Shown here in pieces: positions 7,204-14,296 of a stretch of DNA of 16,798 nt. The notes below the pieces were generated by a model, which worked only from the letters and a program-made list of their open reading frames with translations, ran no database searches and was not told the DNA's origin. The DNA is from Bacteroidota bacterium (GTDB lineage: Bacteria > Bacteroidota > Bacteroidia > Flavobacteriales > Weeksellaceae), in the NCBI GenBank assembly GCA_023387375.1, contig JAEWIE010000010.1, forward strand, positions 1 through 16,798. Direction: 5' to 3'. How positions within the stretch are numbered: position 1 is the first letter of the stretch; every line of letters begins with the position of its first letter. A program made the position numbers and the translations under genes.

Positions 7204-8538
7204 ATGAACGTTACAGCACAAAATCATGATGAGGTAAGCGCATTACTTACAGTGACCGTAGACAAAGCGGATTATAAGGGGAATGTGGACAAACAACTTC
7301 ACAACTACGCTAAGAATGCCCAAGTACCTGGATTCAGAAAAGGAAAAGTGCCAATGGGCATGGTAAGAAAACAGTACGAAGCCCCAATTTCTTACGAAGA
7401 AATTAACAAAGTGGTTTCTGAGGCTTTAAATAACTACATCAAGGACAACAATCTTAAGATGGTAGGTCAGCCTGTACCTGTCCCGGTTGACGATTTAGAT
7501 CTTAACGCAGAACAACTTTCTGTCTCTTTTGAAGTAGGATACGAACCTGATTTCAAAATTGACCTTGCTTCTTACTCTGCTCCTCACTACGAAGTAGAGG
7601 CATCTGACAAAGAAATCAATCAGAGCATTGAAAACATGCAAAAGCGTTTCGCTACTCGTGTAGAGCAAGATAAAATTGGAGCGGATTCTCAAATTGCCCT
7701 TGAGGTATCTCAAGTAGTAGAGGAGGATGCAGAAGGAGAGCATCACCACCATCCAAAAACAGTGACTGCAAACAAAGAAACCAAAGCCGCCTACAACCTT
7801 GTTAAGAAGTTGAAAAAAGAAGGTAGCCTAAAAGTTTCTAAAAAAGAATTAGAAGAAAATGAAGACTTAGCGAAAGAGCTAGGATTTTCAAAAGAAGAAG
7901 TGGAACATCTTCACCACGACGAGGTAGAAGTAAAAGTAATGGACATCTACTCTTTAGATCTTCACGAACTTAACCAAGAGCTTTTTGACAAAGTATACGG
8001 AGAAGGTACTATTAGTTCAGAAGAAGAACTAAAAGCGAAAGTAAAAACCGAACTGGACGAATACTTCCAACAAAATGCTGACATTCACTTCGTGAACAAA
8101 ATTTTGGAACAAGTAAACGAAAAACAAGAAGTAAAACTTCCAGAAACTTTCCTTGTGAAATGGTTACAATTCTCTAACCAGAATATTCAGTCCGAAGAAC
8201 AGGCAAAAGAGATTTTTGAAAACGAAAAAGAAATCGTAAAATCTCAAATTATTGAAGGGAAATTAATGTCCGACAATAATATCGAGCTTGATTACGCAGA
8301 CCTACTTGCTCAAAGTGAGCAAATGGTAAGAAACCAACTTGCCGTATACGGTATTCACCACCTTCCAGACGAAGAAATTCAAAAATATGCGGTGGAAATG
8401 CTTAAGCAAGAAGACCAGGTAAGACAAATTTCTTCTGAAGTCGGAATGGGTAAACTTAAAGACGTGATTTTAGAAACTTCTAAAAAAGAGTCTAAAAAAG
8501 TATCTCACGACGAGTTCTTAGAAATTCTTAAGAAGTAA
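7204..8538 (+). CDS. tig: Trigger factor, ribosome-associated chaperone
   Basis: The 444-residue protein binds at the ribosomal exit tunnel and shields nascent chains. The ribosome-binding signature GFRKGKVP is at residues 43-50 in an otherwise typical N-terminal domain (about 1-118). A helical chaperone domain with long acidic, lysine-rich helices fills the C-terminal half (about 255-444; KLPETFLVKWLQ and similar). The middle segment (about 155-250), where trigger factors normally carry an FKBP-type prolyl isomerase, lacks recognisable FKBP active-site motifs. It instead has EGEHHHHP (178-184) and EHLHHDE (234-240). PPIase activity is therefore doubtful, and divergence of this domain may be common in the phylum. 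The start at 7204 was chosen because it gives the usual N-terminus and lies downstream of the -7 box. The gene is monocistronic between two terminators. Confidence 0.95.
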   Translation: MNVTAQNHDEVSALLTVTVDKADYKGNVDKQLHNYAKNAQVPGFRKGKVPMGMVRKQYEAPISYEEINKVVSEALNNYIKDNNLKMVGQPVPVPVDDLDLNAEQLSVSFEVGYEPDFKIDLASYSAPHYEVEASDKEINQSIENMQKRFATRVEQDKIGADSQIALEVSQVVEEDAEGEHHHHPKTVTANKETKAAYNLVKKLKKEGSLKVSKKELEENEDLAKELGFSKEEVEHLHHDEVEVKVMDIYSLDLHELNQELFDKVYGEGTISSEEELKAKVKTELDEYFQQNADIHFVNKILEQVNEKQEVKLPETFLVKWLQFSNQNIQSEEQAKEIFENEKEIVKSQIIEGKLMSDNNIELDYADLLAQSEQMVRNQLAVYGIHHLPDEEIQKYAVEMLKQEDQVRQISSEVGMGKLKDVILETSKKESKKVSHDEFLEILKK

Positions 8539-8626
8539 AACGTAAGGGTTAATAAGATGAATGGTAAAGCCCAGTTCCTCAGTTTTGCTGTAGGTGGGTA
8601 GTTCTCTTAGCCTTTTACGATACACA

Positions 8627-8659
8627 AAAAAATCGACCTTTCAAAAAGGTCGATTTTTT
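8627..8659. terminator. Bidirectional terminator between tig and the DUF3109 gene
   Basis: A 15-bp perfect stem, AAAAAATCGACCTTT/AAAGGTCGATTTTTT (8627-8641 with 8645-8659), has a 3-base loop and A and T tracts on its flanks. It can act in both directions between the convergent tig (+) and DUF6427-DUF3109 (-) transcripts. Confidence 0.9.
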
Positions 8660-8711
8660 AGGTCTTTAGCGAGATAATACGCGTTGAAGTCTCGCTTTAA
8701 AAAAGGAAAAG

Positions 8712-9305
8712 TTACTCTTTATCGGAATTAAATTCTTTTTCCCACTCCGTGGCGGCCTCACTCAGAGTCTCGTAAAACTCTTCTCCGTATTTTCGGATCA
8801 GTGGAGTCTTAAGAAATTTGTAGACCGGTACTTCTAGGGATTTTCCTAGATCACAAGCGGGCGCGCAGATGGGCCATTCGTGATAGTTTAAGGCTGTGAA
8901 CGTTGAATATTCTGTGGTTCGAATTGGGTAAAGGTGGCAAGATATCGGTTTATGAAACTCTACAGCTCCCTCTTCGTAGGCTTTTTCAATTCCACATTTG
9001 GTTATGCCTTTTTCGTCAAAAATCACGTAGGCGCATTCGTTACCATTCACAAGGGGAGTCACTAGACCTCCGTCGTAGGGATCAAAGGTCCAGGCGCCTT
9101 GTTCTTCAATAGCCTGAAGTCCTTCTTTTCGAAGATAGGGCCTTAGTTTGTCTACAAGTGTATCTAAGAGTTCGGCTTCTTCCTTTTCCAAAGGGGCGCC
9201 TGCATCTCCTTCTACGCAACAAGCTCCCTTGCAACGAGTGAGGTCGCACACAAAGTGCTTAGAAAAGATATCCTCGGAGATTAATTTATTATCTATTTGA
9301 ATCAT
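8712..9305 (-). CDS. DUF3109 family Cys-rich protein
   Basis: This 197-residue protein has nine cysteines in the DUF3109 pattern. FVCDLTRCKGACC gives C20, C25, C29 and C30. C91 lies in NECAY, C104 in ITKCGIEKAY, C123 in ISCHLYPIR, and C147 and C151 in WPICAPAC. The CxxxxCxxxCC opening and the later Cys-x-x-Tyr-P motif resemble the YkgJ/zinc- or iron-chelating superfamily, so it likely binds an Fe-S cluster or metal; the biochemical role is unknown. There is no signal peptide, so it should be cytoplasmic. It starts 9 bp after the DUF6427 membrane-protein gene on the same strand and is therefore probably co-transcribed with it. Confidence 0.87.
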   Translation of the reverse strand: MIQIDNKLISEDIFSKHFVCDLTRCKGACCVEGDAGAPLEKEEAELLDTLVDKLRPYLRKEGLQAIEEQGAWTFDPYDGGLVTPLVNGNECAYVIFDEKGITKCGIEKAYEEGAVEFHKPISCHLYPIRTTEYSTFTALNYHEWPICAPACDLGKSLEVPVYKFLKTPLIRKYGEEFYETLSEAATEWEKEFNSDKE

Positions 9306-9314
9306 AGTGCAAAA

Positions 9315-10220
9315 TTAGAAAAATTGAAAGTAAGTACCGCCTTTATAAAGTAGTAAGCAAATTAAAATAACCCAAAGTCCAATTTCTCGGTAGGCGTACT
9401 TAGGTAAATAGCGCAGCATGCGCGATAAAATGAGACTTATCGGAAAAGCAAGTACGAGTAAAAACTCGTAATGCGGACCCATGTAAAGTACGATGCTTAT
9501 GGTTTGAGCTAGGGTAAAGACAAGTAGGAACGTATACTTAAATCGAGAAGCGGGGCTCTTTTCATTGTAATGTTGAAAGTGGTCTATTAGGGCATAGATA
9601 GTCATAAAGAGTATGGGAAGAAGGAAGTAAAGAGGATAAAAGTCCTTCATCACTGTGCCCTCGATGAGGGGCAAATAATTGGGATCTAGCGAGGTATACC
9701 CCATGAAAAACATGACACTCAAATAGGAAAGTAGACACAGGCCAATCCCGAAAAAGAATCTAAATAAGTTAAGGGCAATATGCTGCGCGGTGGCAACAAT
9801 ATGGAGAATTACAAAAAGCAGCATCGGCCAAACGGCGGGAAGAAACAAGTAATTCACAGCACATAAAAATCCGACTAGAAGATAAGACTGTTTTCTAAAA
9901 TGTTCCTGCGTGGAGGTTAAAAGAAAAAGCAGTACCGAATTTATAAGAAGCGTCACTGAGATACCTAGATCGATCGTTCCGTCATAAAATGCAAAGGTGA
10001 GAGCCGTGTACAAAGCCAGAGGTAAATGGGTGTTGTATGTAAGGTTTAATTGATTAAAAACAAAGTACCCTAATGCCACCCCACAAAAGGCAATCGCAAC
10101 GGAAATAAATTCTAAATAGCTAAAATTTAAAACGTTGAAAAACACTACTACAACGAGAAGAAAGAAAATATAAGCCGGAATCGAAAAAATATTGCTCTCT
10201 TTTGAAAGTAGTTTGAACAT
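9315..10220 (-). CDS. DUF6427-like multi-pass membrane protein
   Basis: This 301-residue, very hydrophobic protein has roughly eight or nine membrane segments separated by short loops, and no soluble domain. The N-terminus MFKLLSKESNIFSIPAY and the segment YDGTIDLGISVTLLINSVLLFLL fit the flavobacterial DUF6427 family as I recall it; function unknown. It is the first gene of a two-gene transcript with DUF3109 and diverges from the tiny DUF6341 gene across only 43 bp. A -7 box, TAACTTTG, lies 18-25 bases before the start and implies a leader of roughly ten bases. A transport or lipid-related role is possible but not supported by any motif. Confidence 0.7.
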   Translation of the reverse strand: MFKLLSKESNIFSIPAYIFFLLVVVVFFNVLNFSYLEFISVAIAFCGVALGYFVFNQLNLTYNTHLPLALYTALTFAFYDGTIDLGISVTLLINSVLLFLLTSTQEHFRKQSYLLVGFLCAVNYLFLPAVWPMLLFVILHIVATAQHIALNLFRFFFGIGLCLLSYLSVMFFMGYTSLDPNYLPLIEGTVMKDFYPLYFLLPILFMTIYALIDHFQHYNEKSPASRFKYTFLLVFTLAQTISIVLYMGPHYEFLLVLAFPISLILSRMLRYLPKYAYREIGLWVILICLLLYKGGTYFQFF

Positions 10221-10227
10221 TTTTTAA

Positions 10228-10245
10228 TAAATTTGTACAAAGTTA
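10228..10245. promoter_or_regulatory. Mirror-image -7 boxes for the divergent DUF6427 and DUF6341 genes
   Basis: TAAATTTG-TA-CAAAGTTA contains a plus-strand -7 box (10228-10235, TAAATTTG) and a minus-strand -7 box (10238-10245, TAACTTTG), both exact TAnnTTTG matches, face to face with 2 bases between. Each is within 30 bases of the gene it would serve. Well-placed -33 elements are not evident on either side. Confidence 0.5.
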
Positions 10246-10263
10246 ATTTAAAAAAGGAAAATA

Positions 10264-10494
10264 ATGACATCTTTCTGGTTATTCTTAAGCGACGTGTTTA
10301 AGTGGACATTTGGTTTTTACGATTTGTTCGGTAACGTGCTCAATTGGGTTTTATTTATTGTGGCTAGTGCCATCTTTATTTACTGGTGCTGGGAACTAAT
10401 AGTTCCACTTGGGAATAACAAAGACAGAGATTACAAATCACCGTCTAAAGTAAAGAGACCGTATTACGATCCTTCTATTTACAAAAAAGATTAA
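10264..10494 (+). CDS. DUF6341-like single-span small membrane protein
   Basis: This 76-residue protein has an amphipathic N-terminus (MTSFWLFLSDVFKWTFGFYDLFGN), one strong membrane helix (about 25-45, ending FIYWCWEL) and a charged tail rich in Lys, Asp and Tyr. Similar tiny proteins (DUF6341) occur in flavobacteria near DUF6427 genes. The resemblance is in topology and context, and its function is unknown. An AGGA ribosome binding site (in AAAAAAGGAAAATA) precedes the ATG, one of the few clear ones in this window. A strong terminator 16 bases after the stop makes it monocistronic. Its divergent position and opposed -7 boxes suggest shared control with DUF6427. Confidence 0.75.
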   Translation: MTSFWLFLSDVFKWTFGFYDLFGNVLNWVLFIVASAIFIYWCWELIVPLGNNKDRDYKSPSKVKRPYYDPSIYKKD

Positions 10495-10510
10495 TTAATT
10501 GATTGTTAGA

Positions 10511-10546
10511 AATACCGCTCCCTTCAAAAGGAGCGGTATTTTTTTT
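10511..10546 (+). terminator. Rho-independent terminator after the DUF6341 gene
   Basis: An 11-bp perfect stem, AATACCGCTCC/GGAGCGGTATT (10511-10521 with 10530-10540), has an 8-base loop and is followed by at least six T. Confidence 0.92.
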
Positions 10547-10682
10547 GTCTAAAAAAAAGAAAGGGACGAATCTATCAGAATCAGGCTACTTGCTTTCGAC
10601 AAGTTTCTAGTTACTAGTGGTTCGATTTAAAATAAATGGGGCTAGGAATATGGATAGTGTTTCCTATAGCAAAAGCTCTTCC

Positions 10683-12647
10683 TTACTTTTGCATATTTCT
10701 CCTCATTTTTCCATTCTTAAATCTTTCACTTGCCGTTTGATAATAGGATATCGTTTGCTCCACAAGCGAAGGGTCTATAACTTTTAATTCCTGCATGGAG
10801 GCGTCTTTTTGAGACACCTGAAACTGCTTAACCTGTTTGCGATCATCAATCTGGGAGAATATGTTGTTTTTTAAAATTCCTAAGGTCCTATAATTACCGA
10901 TGAAGGCTCTCTCTTCCCCTAGTTTTGTCTCATTTAAGTCTTTTCCATAGAGACTTGTTTTGTAACTCCAGTTTAAATAACCAAAAAGTGTGGGCATTAG
11001 GTCGATTTGCGACATGAGACGATCTATTTTTTGAGCAGGCTGAGGTAAATTATAAATAAGGGCAGGAATGTGATGCTTGTCGATGTTGATTTCCCATTTT
11101 CCAGCGCTGCTCGCACAGTGGTCTGCCACAATCACAAAGACTGTGTTTTTAAACCACGATTTCGTTTTTGCTTTTTCAATAAACTTTCCAAGGGCATAGT
11201 CCGTGTATTTCACCGCGGCCTCACGAGTGCCCTCGGGTAGGTCGATTTTGCCCTTTGGAAACGTGTAAGGTCTATGGTTAGAGGTCGTCATTACAAATTG
11301 AAAGAAAGGCTCATTTTGGCTTGCACTTTTATCTGCGTAGCGTAGGGCCTCAGAGTAAAGGTCTTCATCACAGATTCCCCAGGCGTTTTCAAAGCTTACG
11401 TGGCTATCGGGAATCGCGTAGCGTTTGGTTTTGATTTTGTCAGAGAGAGGGTTTCCTCGGTCTCGGTCAACAATGTCAAATCCTTGACCCCCAAAGAACG
11501 TGTTCATATTGTCAAAATACCCATCGCCTCCGTAAATGAAATAAGGATGGTAGTTTTTTTCTTCTATTATACTAGCGATCGAGAATAGATTCTCATTGGA
11601 AGGTCTTCGAACTATGCTGTTTCCTGGGGTTGGCGGGACGCTGAGTGTTAGGGCTTCCATTCCCCGAACCGTTCTTGTTCCTGTCGCGTAAAGGTTTGTG
11701 AAAAATTGGCTTTCTCCCGCCAATCTATCGTAATTGGGAGTTAAGTTTTTCTCATTTCCAAATTCTTTTAGAAAATCTGCGCTAAAGCTTTCGATCGTAA
11801 TAAGAATAATATTGGGACGAGTCTCTTTTTCTGCTTTTGTAATTCGTTCGATCTGATCGTATTCACTCGAAGAATAATGCTGGTTATTTTGCAAAAGGGC
11901 TTTTTTCAAAATGGAATAGGCTTTCTTTTCTTGAAGGGTGGGGTAGAAAGTCGCGTAGTCCAGTTCGTTGGATCGAAAGGCAGCAAAGAAAGAAAAAACT
12001 CCATTTTTTCCGAGCTCGTTTACCACTAGATTGCTTGTAGAGTCGGCCTGTTTGTTTTTAAGCGTATTTAAAAGAAGTACAGATAAAAGTAAAACGGGAA
12101 TAGCTACGAATGCTCTTTTTAATAAAGGCCTCTTGTCCGAAAAAGTGGCTCTAAAAATATGTTTTTTGCTCAGTAGCGTTAAAGTTCCTGCAATCAGAGC
12201 CACGAGTACTAGTACAATCAGAGCAATGGGGTAGGATTCATTGATATTGGAAACCACCTCGTAAGTGTAGATTAAATAATCCACCGCAATGAAATTAAAT
12301 CGAACTCCAAATTCTTCCCAGAAAGGATACTCAGCCATGACACTAAAGTACATGATGATAAGAAGCACCGTCATATAAAAATAGGTGAAGATTCGATCTA
12401 CGAGAGAGCCAATCCACCTTTTGGGAAATAGAAGTAAATAAAGGGTGTATAAAAATAAAAATAGGGTGGCCACACATAAATCAAAGACAAAACCTGTTAA
12501 AAAGGCCTTTAGAATCCAAACCAAACTCACATTCACATCTTGAAAGGACCAAATTAGAAGTATTAGTCTTGTCAAAAGAGAGAGTCCTAAATAAAGGATT
12601 CCCATGGAAAAAAGAAGAGCGAACCGACTCTTAAATAACTTTTTCAT
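10683..12647 (-). CDS. LTA synthase / MdoB-like phosphoglycerol transferase (sulfatase fold)
   Basis: This 654-residue membrane enzyme has five N-terminal transmembrane segments (about 10-35, 44-73, 85-105, 138-159, 177-194), then a periplasmic sulfatase/alkaline-phosphatase-fold domain (about 275-600). By comparison with LtaS, metal and catalytic residues are E286 in ITIESFS, nucleophile T326 in TGTRTVRGME, H458 in TTSNHRPY, D509-H510 in VADH and the HHIPAL segment near 525. LtaS and MdoB/OpgB transfer sn-glycerol-1-phosphate from phosphatidylglycerol to an acceptor and release diacylglycerol. As a Gram-negative protein it more likely decorates a periplasmic glycan or surface polymer than makes teichoic acid; a phosphoethanolamine transferase is a less likely alternative. 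It overlaps the upstream dgkA by 17 bp, which suggests translational coupling and joint diacylglycerol recycling. Confidence 0.9.
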   Translation of the reverse strand: MKKLFKSRFALLFSMGILYLGLSLLTRLILLIWSFQDVNVSLVWILKAFLTGFVFDLCVATLFLFLYTLYLLLFPKRWIGSLVDRIFTYFYMTVLLIIMYFSVMAEYPFWEEFGVRFNFIAVDYLIYTYEVVSNINESYPIALIVLVLVALIAGTLTLLSKKHIFRATFSDKRPLLKRAFVAIPVLLLSVLLLNTLKNKQADSTSNLVVNELGKNGVFSFFAAFRSNELDYATFYPTLQEKKAYSILKKALLQNNQHYSSSEYDQIERITKAEKETRPNIILITIESFSADFLKEFGNEKNLTPNYDRLAGESQFFTNLYATGTRTVRGMEALTLSVPPTPGNSIVRRPSNENLFSIASIIEEKNYHPYFIYGGDGYFDNMNTFFGGQGFDIVDRDRGNPLSDKIKTKRYAIPDSHVSFENAWGICDEDLYSEALRYADKSASQNEPFFQFVMTTSNHRPYTFPKGKIDLPEGTREAAVKYTDYALGKFIEKAKTKSWFKNTVFVIVADHCASSAGKWEINIDKHHIPALIYNLPQPAQKIDRLMSQIDLMPTLFGYLNWSYKTSLYGKDLNETKLGEERAFIGNYRTLGILKNNIFSQIDDRKQVKQFQVSQKDASMQELKVIDPSLVEQTISYYQTASERFKNGKMRRNMQK

Positions 12648-13014
12648 AAAGATAAGGGGAATAAATGAGCAGCAGAATAATCATAGTGGCAATGGCTGCA
12701 AAGGTCACAGCGCCCGCAGCTATATCTTTGATAAATCCTATTTTGGAATGGTAAGAGGGATGAAGAAAGTCACATAGTTTTTCCACTGCGGTATTGAGTC
12801 CTTCAATACTTAAAAGTAGTCCGAAGGCAAGGAACTGAAACATCCACTCGAAACGAGTAAGCTCAAAGTAGAGCCCAATGCCTACAAAAATAAGTGCAAT
12901 AGAAATCTGGGTAATAACGGAATGTTCCGTTTTAACAAGTAAATAGGCGCCTTTAAAAGCATATCGAATACTTTTCAGTCGACCGATCAGAAAGCCATCG
13001 CTTGGGTTTTTCAT
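12631..13014 (-). CDS. dgkA: Diacylglycerol kinase family (DgkA-type) integral membrane protein
   Basis: The 127-residue trimeric-type DgkA homologue has three membrane helices. It carries the family signature EGLNTAVEKLCDF at residues 71-83 (E71, N74 and E78 equivalent to catalytic E69, N72 and E76 of E. coli), IKDIAAGAV at 95-103 (K96, D97) and the N-terminal E30 in KTEHSV. It phosphorylates diacylglycerol, or possibly undecaprenol, using ATP at the inner membrane. The ATG at 13014 was chosen; an in-frame TTG two codons upstream is less likely. Its 3' end overlaps the phosphoglycerol-transferase start, whose reaction yields diacylglycerol, so phospholipid recycling is the natural job here. 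A -7 box lies about 31 bases upstream. Confidence 0.92.
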   Translation of the reverse strand: MKNPSDGFLIGRLKSIRYAFKGAYLLVKTEHSVITQISIALIFVGIGLYFELTRFEWMFQFLAFGLLLSIEGLNTAVEKLCDFLHPSYHSKIGFIKDIAAGAVTFAAIATMIILLLIYSPYLYEKVI

Positions 13015-13044
13015 ATCCAATTAATAAACATGCAAAGTTGGATA

Positions 13045-13052
13045 CAAATTTA
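13045..13052 (-). promoter_or_regulatory. -7 promoter element of dgkA
   Basis: The minus strand reads TAAATTTG, an exact TAnnTTTG match, ending 30 bases before the dgkA ATG. No convincing -33 is seen. Confidence 0.45.
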
Positions 13053-13160
13053 GAATTAATTTTGAATTTTAGAAGAGGATATGTAGTCTTTTAATTCTAG
13101 TCTCCTAGGGTAGTAAGAGACAGAAAAATGAGACGATTTGAACAAAAAAGAAGAAACTAA

Positions 13161-13182
13161 AAATACCTACCTATAGGTATTT
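13161..13182. promoter_or_regulatory. 22-bp inverted repeat between dgkA and the secreted orphan gene
   Basis: AAATACCTA-CCTA-TAGGTATTT has two perfect 9-base arms around 4 bases, with the shorter perfect palindrome ACCTATAGGT nested inside. It lies 86 bases before the ATG of the secreted orphan and about 150 bases upstream of dgkA. The rest of this 253-base divergent spacer (13015-13267) holds the dgkA -7 box, a weak GTCTC/GAGAC repeat near 13100-13126 and a near-consensus -7, TATTTTGG, at 13204-13211. The inverted repeat looks like an operator, but no regulator is known. Confidence 0.45.
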
Positions 13183-13267
13183 ATTTTATTTTTCGAATTG
13201 TTGTATTTTGGTCTTAGGAGTATGGGGTATTCCCATCGGAAATTTTCTCTTAAAAAAAACCACTGCG

Positions 13268-13672
13268 ATGAAAACCAAATTCGGCTTATTTATTGTCCTT
13301 CTGCTAGGTGCGCTCCAGAGCTTGGGAGCTCAAATCTATTTTTTTGATGCAACTAGGTATGCAGACGAGAATGATAGTTCTGGAAAACATATTTACAAAG
13401 AAGGAAGTATCAAAGTCCAGTTTTCAGTAGAAAAAAAAGAAGTTCTTGTTACGAATGGAGATTCGCAGGAGATACTCTATCGGGGGAGTTTTATAACGGA
13501 TGTGGAAATTACACCGATGGAAGAGTACACAAATTATTTTTTTGTTGTCAACGAAATTAGTACTGTTCGTGTGATGGATTACAAGGATTCAAACAAAGAA
13601 GACGATTTAATAATGTTTGATAATCGGGAGGAAGAACTTCATCTTAAGGGTAAATTCAACAAACTTTATTAA
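13268..13672 (+). CDS. Secreted or periplasmic protein of unknown function
   Basis: This 134-residue protein has a clear Sec signal peptide (MKTKFGLFIVLLLGALQSLG, cut around A21 before QIYFFDATRY). I do not recognise the mature part. It is rich in alternating hydrophobic and polar residues (IKVQFSVEKKEVLVT, YFFVVNEISTVRVMDY), which suggests an all-beta fold, and is acidic toward the C-terminus (DDLIMFDNREEE). There are no cysteines and no lipobox. The ATG at 13268 was selected because it starts the signal peptide; an in-frame TTG at 13208 would add a non-signal extension. It is transcribed alone, converges with uspA, and has a 22-bp inverted repeat upstream that suggests specific regulation. 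Confidence 0.7.
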   Translation: MKTKFGLFIVLLLGALQSLGAQIYFFDATRYADENDSSGKHIYKEGSIKVQFSVEKKEVLVTNGDSQEILYRGSFITDVEITPMEEYTNYFFVVNEISTVRVMDYKDSNKEDDLIMFDNREEELHLKGKFNKLY

Positions 13673-13680
13673 AACAATCC

Positions 13681-13743
13681 TTTGACCTCTAAACACGGTG
13701 GAAGTTCTTAGAACGGAAAGACCCTGGTGATTAGAGGTTCAAA
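13681..13743. other. Long imperfect hairpin between convergent genes
   Basis: The outer arms TTTGACCTCTAA (13681-13692) and TTAGAGGTTCAAA (13731-13743) pair fully apart from one extra T. Inside, GTTC-TTA-GAAC (13704-13714) forms a second small hairpin. It fills the 80-base gap between the secreted orphan (+) and uspA (-). It may serve as a bidirectional terminator, although U-tracts are weak (AAAAGTCTTTTC on the right side only). Confidence 0.4.
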
Positions 13744-13752
13744 AGTCTTTTC

Positions 13753-14193
13753 TTAATTGCTATGGCAAGGAATTACTAGTACCGGGATAGAAGAGCTTTT
13801 TGTTAAATCTTTTGTCAGACTTCCTACAAACACATCGTAAATTCCACTTCTTCCATGAGATCCCATGACAATGTAATCCGCGTTTTTGTCTTTTGCATAT
13901 TCTAAAATCACATCCTTGGCGATGCCTTGCCGAAGAAGGTGTTCACATTCCACTCCCATGGCTTTAATTTTTTCTTGCAAGGAGTTCAGAAGTGAAAGTT
14001 CTTCTTTGATTTCATTTTGTTCCACTTCGGGGAAGTATTGAAATCCCATATCTCCAATGGCAAATCCTATGTCGGAAGGAGCCACGTGAATGAGAAAGAT
14101 TTTACCCTCTGTGGTCTTGGCAAATTTAACAGCTCCTTCTACGAGTAGATCGGTAGAATCGGAGAAATCAACTGGAAATACAATATTGGTCAT
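13753..14193 (-). CDS. Universal stress protein, UspA family
   Basis: This 146-residue single-domain Usp starts with MTNIVFPVDFSDS, containing the nucleotide-binding Asp (D9). It ends with the ATP-binding motif G-2x-G-9x-G-S: G111-S-H-G114, then G124-S125 in MGSHGRSGIYDVFVGS. Usp proteins with this motif bind ATP and are induced in stress or stationary phase; the exact client is unknown. The length equals that of the family's single-domain members, whereas many in this phylum are tandem (about 280 residues). It is monocistronic and diverges from the NPP phosphodiesterase gene over 132 bp. An imperfect -7 (TAACTTTA) is about 20-30 bases upstream of the start. Confidence 0.93.
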   Translation of the reverse strand: MTNIVFPVDFSDSTDLLVEGAVKFAKTTEGKIFLIHVAPSDIGFAIGDMGFQYFPEVEQNEIKEELSLLNSLQEKIKAMGVECEHLLRQGIAKDVILEYAKDKNADYIVMGSHGRSGIYDVFVGSLTKDLTKSSSIPVLVIPCHSN

Positions 14194-14296
14194 AGCGATA
14201 GGGTTTTGTTTGATTAAAGTTAAACATTTTTTTTATTTTGACTAAAATCTTAATTCGATTTAACATGAAATTAAGCCTTCTCCTAGAAGAAAGCCT

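Noticed and set aside
13015..13020. TTG start giving DgkA two extra residues
   Set aside because: An ATG follows two codons later and matches the family N-terminus; the extension adds nothing.
13208..13267. TTG start for the secreted orphan protein
   Set aside because: The ATG at 13268 begins a clean signal peptide, which the 20-residue extension would disrupt.
13681..13750. tRNA-like appearance (GAGGTTCAAAAG near the 3' side)
   Set aside because: There is no anticodon stem-loop and no acceptor stem with discriminator, and the T-arm sequence has no complementary 3' half; it is better read as a long hairpin.
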